The position numbers and the translations under genes were made by a program. The notes beneath the pieces are model-generated. The model saw only the letters and a list, made by a program, of their open reading frames with translations, did not search any database and had not been told where the DNA came from. DNA of 64,000 nucleotides from Palsa-1447 sp036824825 (GTDB taxonomy: Bacteria; Verrucomicrobiota; Verrucomicrobiia; Opitutales; Opitutaceae). Below, in pieces: positions 62,395 through 64,000 of the stretch; within the stretch, counting starts at the first letter, position 1; the number at the start of each line of letters is the position of its first letter. The stretch is from NCBI GenBank assembly GCA_036824825.1, contig DAISZL010000010.1, positions 1-64,000 of the forward strand. Reading direction: 5' to 3'.

Positions 62395-63614
62395 TTCGGA
62401 GCGCCTTGCGCATAATAACGAGCGCGCAGACGTAAACCATTAAGACGGATAAAGCCGGTCGCATCATTTTGATTATACCAGCTCTTTACGCCTTCCATTG
62501 AAGCTATGTGTGGATCGTAAAGTGAGTACTTTGATTTACGACCACAGGTAATGATATTACCCTTATAGAGTTTAAGGCGTACGGTGCCTGTTACGTGCTT
62601 TTGACTTTCGTCAACTAAGGCCTGCAGTGCTTCACGTTCTGGGGCAAACCAGAAGCCGTAGTAAACGAGTTCTGCATACTTAGGTATGAGCGAATCACGT
62701 AAGTGCATTACTTCGCGGTCCATTGTTAATGACTCAACCTGACGGTGAGCTTGCATTAAAATGGTGCCACCTGGTGTTTCATAAACGCCGCGGGACTTCA
62801 TGCCGACAAAGCGATTTTCAACTAAGTCGACTCGACCAATACCATGTTTACCACCTAAGCGGTTGAGTTCTTTGAGTACGCGAGCAGGTGTTAATTTTTT
62901 ACCATTAACGGCTACGCAGTCACCTTTAACGAAATCTAGGTCTACGTATTCAGCTTTGTTTGGTGCGTCTTCTGGTGAAACAGAAAGTTTAAACATCGCC
63001 TTGTTTGCTTTGGTCGTAGGATCAAACCAAGGATCTTCTAAGATACCTGCTTCGTAAGAAATGTGCAGTAGATTGCGATCCATCGAGTATGGCTTCTTCA
63101 GAGACGCCTCGACTGGAATCTTATGCTCACGGCAGTAGTCGATCATTTCTGATCTACCTGGGAATTCATTACGGAATTCATCAATTTTCCAAGGAGCAAC
63201 AATCGAAAGCTGCGGCGCTAGTGCCATGTAGGTTAACTCAAAGCGGCACTGGTCGTTACCTTTACCGGTAGCACCGTGAGCGACCGTGTCTGCTTTTTCT
63301 TTCTTTGCGATTTCTACTTGGGCTTTAGCAATCAGGGGACGCGCAATTGAAGTTCCTAAATAATATTGGCCTTCGTAAATCGCGTTCGCACGAATCATGG
63401 GATAAATGTAGTCGCTTGCGAATTCTTCGACTAAATCGAGGGTGTAGTGCTTAGAGGCACCTGTCTTGCGTGCTTTTTGGGGTAGGCCCTTGAGCTCTTC
63501 CTCTTGGCCGATATCTGCTGCAAACGTTACGATTTCAGCATCATATTTTTCACGTAGCCATTTTACGATAACGGAGGTGTCTAAACCCCCTGAGTAAGCG
63601 AGAACGATTTTCAT
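62391..63614 (-). CDS. argG: Argininosuccinate synthase
   Basis: ArgG joins citrulline and aspartate with ATP in arginine synthesis. The N-type ATP pyrophosphatase loop is AYSGGLDTSV. ATGKGNDQCRFE, the citrulline-binding region and YSMDRNLLHISYEAG are conserved. Length 407 is typical of the short class. It starts 15 bases after the argF stop and overlaps the amidase start by four bases. argH is not in the window. Confidence 0.98.
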   Translation of the reverse strand: MKIVLAYSGGLDTSVIVKWLREKYDAEIVTFAADIGQEEELKGLPQKARKTGASKHYTLDLVEEFASDYIYPMIRANAIYEGQYYLGTSIARPLIAKAQVEIAKKEKADTVAHGATGKGNDQCRFELTYMALAPQLSIVAPWKIDEFRNEFPGRSEMIDYCREHKIPVEASLKKPYSMDRNLLHISYEAGILEDPWFDPTTKANKAMFKLSVSPEDAPNKAEYVDLDFVKGDCVAVNGKKLTPARVLKELNRLGGKHGIGRVDLVENRFVGMKSRGVYETPGGTILMQAHRQVESLTMDREVMHLRDSLIPKYAELVYYGFWFAPEREALQALVDESQKHVTGTVRLKLYKGNIITCGRKSKYSLYDPHIASMEGVKSWYNQNDATGFIRLNGLRLRARYYAQGAPK

Positions 63615-63629
63615 GGAGTGAGTATTAGT

Positions 63630-64000
63630 TTAGCACAAATGCGAGAGAATCGCTTTTTGTACATGAAGACGATTTTCAGCCTCATCGAAAATAATCGAAC
63701 GAGGATTATCAAGGACTGCTTGTTCTACTTCTTCACCTGGGTGAGCAGGTAAGCAGTGCATAAAAAGAGCATCGGGTTTAGCAGCAGCAAATAATTTAGC
63801 TGTTACGGCATATGGTTTCATAAGCTGAGCTCTTTGTTTAGCTTCTGCTTCTTGTCCCATACTTGTCCATACATCGGTATAAACAATGTCAGCATCTTGA
63901 ACTGCTTCATATGGGTCCGTTGTAACCTGATATTCGATTGCACGACCCTCTGATTTTAAAAGCTGATTAATTTTATCACCTGGCTTGTAGCCGGAAGGAC
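63630..64000 (-). CDS. argF: Ornithine carbamoyltransferase, C-terminal part
   Basis: The frame is open to the window edge, so the start lies outside. Its C-terminal domain has DADIVYTDVWTSMGQEAE, the catalytic HCLP in FMHCLPAHPGEEV (Pro where most have Arg) and ENRLHVQKAIL. OTCase makes citrulline from ornithine and carbamoyl phosphate, supplied by CarAB. It is followed by argG. Confidence 0.95.
   Translation of the reverse strand, partial: PSGYKPGDKINQLLKSEGRAIEYQVTTDPYEAVQDADIVYTDVWTSMGQEAEAKQRAQLMKPYAVTAKLFAAAKPDALFMHCLPAHPGEEVEQAVLDNPRSIIFDEAENRLHVQKAILSHLC

Noticed and set aside
1..64000. CRISPR arrays, insertion sequences, prophage or restriction-modification genes
   Set aside because: No regularly spaced direct repeats, transposase motifs, cas, phage or methyltransferase-restriction genes were found in any frame I read.

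Overview
The window is a gene-dense draft chromosome segment of moderately low GC, with one 100-base assembly gap at 26078-26177. It looks like a free-living Gram-negative heterotroph. The gene mix points to the Verrucomicrobiota, probably an Opitutae-like lineage: a PL5/PL38-type alginate lyase, a sulfatase-like protein, a DUF1080 protein, Gfo/Idh/MocA oxidoreductases, UxaE beside UxaC, a GldA/GldF/GldG/DUF4340 cluster, a DUF6941-like protein and KDO synthesis. This placement is inference, because no rRNA gene is present. Most start codons follow a pyrimidine- or AT-rich leader with no visible Shine-Dalgarno sequence.

1-13.4 kb: a truncated membrane/coiled-coil protein, a small unknown protein, a PIN-PhoH ATPase, tRNA-Gly(TCC) and a secreted polysaccharide lyase. 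Core metabolism follows: carB, purU, a TPR membrane protein, accA, kdsA and pyrG. 13-25.6 kb: a DUF6941-like protein, a PfkB kinase, proA, a secreted unknown protein and birA. A five-gene plus-strand run then encodes an ABC ATPase, permease, GldG-like, DUF4340 and AsmA-like protein.

25.6-41.5 kb: a gap-interrupted sulfatase-like gene that lacks key catalytic residues, a polytopic membrane protein, def with a Gfo/Idh oxidoreductase, a minus-strand block (TPR, queA, GT2, trpE, an HTH-metallo-beta-lactamase fusion) and an SDR. A small HTH protein follows, preceded by three copies of one palindromic operator-like site. Next come a class IV aminotransferase, ruvX, truA, accD (without its zinc-ribbon cysteines), folC and a long purA.

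41.5-47.2 kb: six tightly packed minus-strand genes (DoxX-like, Tat-signal Gfo/Idh oxidoreductase, F5/8C-like secreted protein, Agl23-like glycosyltransferase, ApbE, DUF1080). They could form an extracytoplasmic sugar-oxidation/3-keto-glycoside system. 47.5-51.3 kb: a cystathionine gamma-synthase with the fungal STR2-type layout next to a 2OG-Fe(II) oxygenase, an LptF/G-type permease and a Spy/CpxP-like protein.

51.6-58 kb: a uronate/aldarate operon (uxaE, uxaC, garR-like, garL-like, gudD) that could carry hexuronates or glucarate to pyruvate, glycerate and related products. 58-64 kb: an NMT1/SsuABC-like ABC importer, a RidA protein, and argF-argG with an amidase whose start overlaps the argG stop. 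The window ends inside argF.
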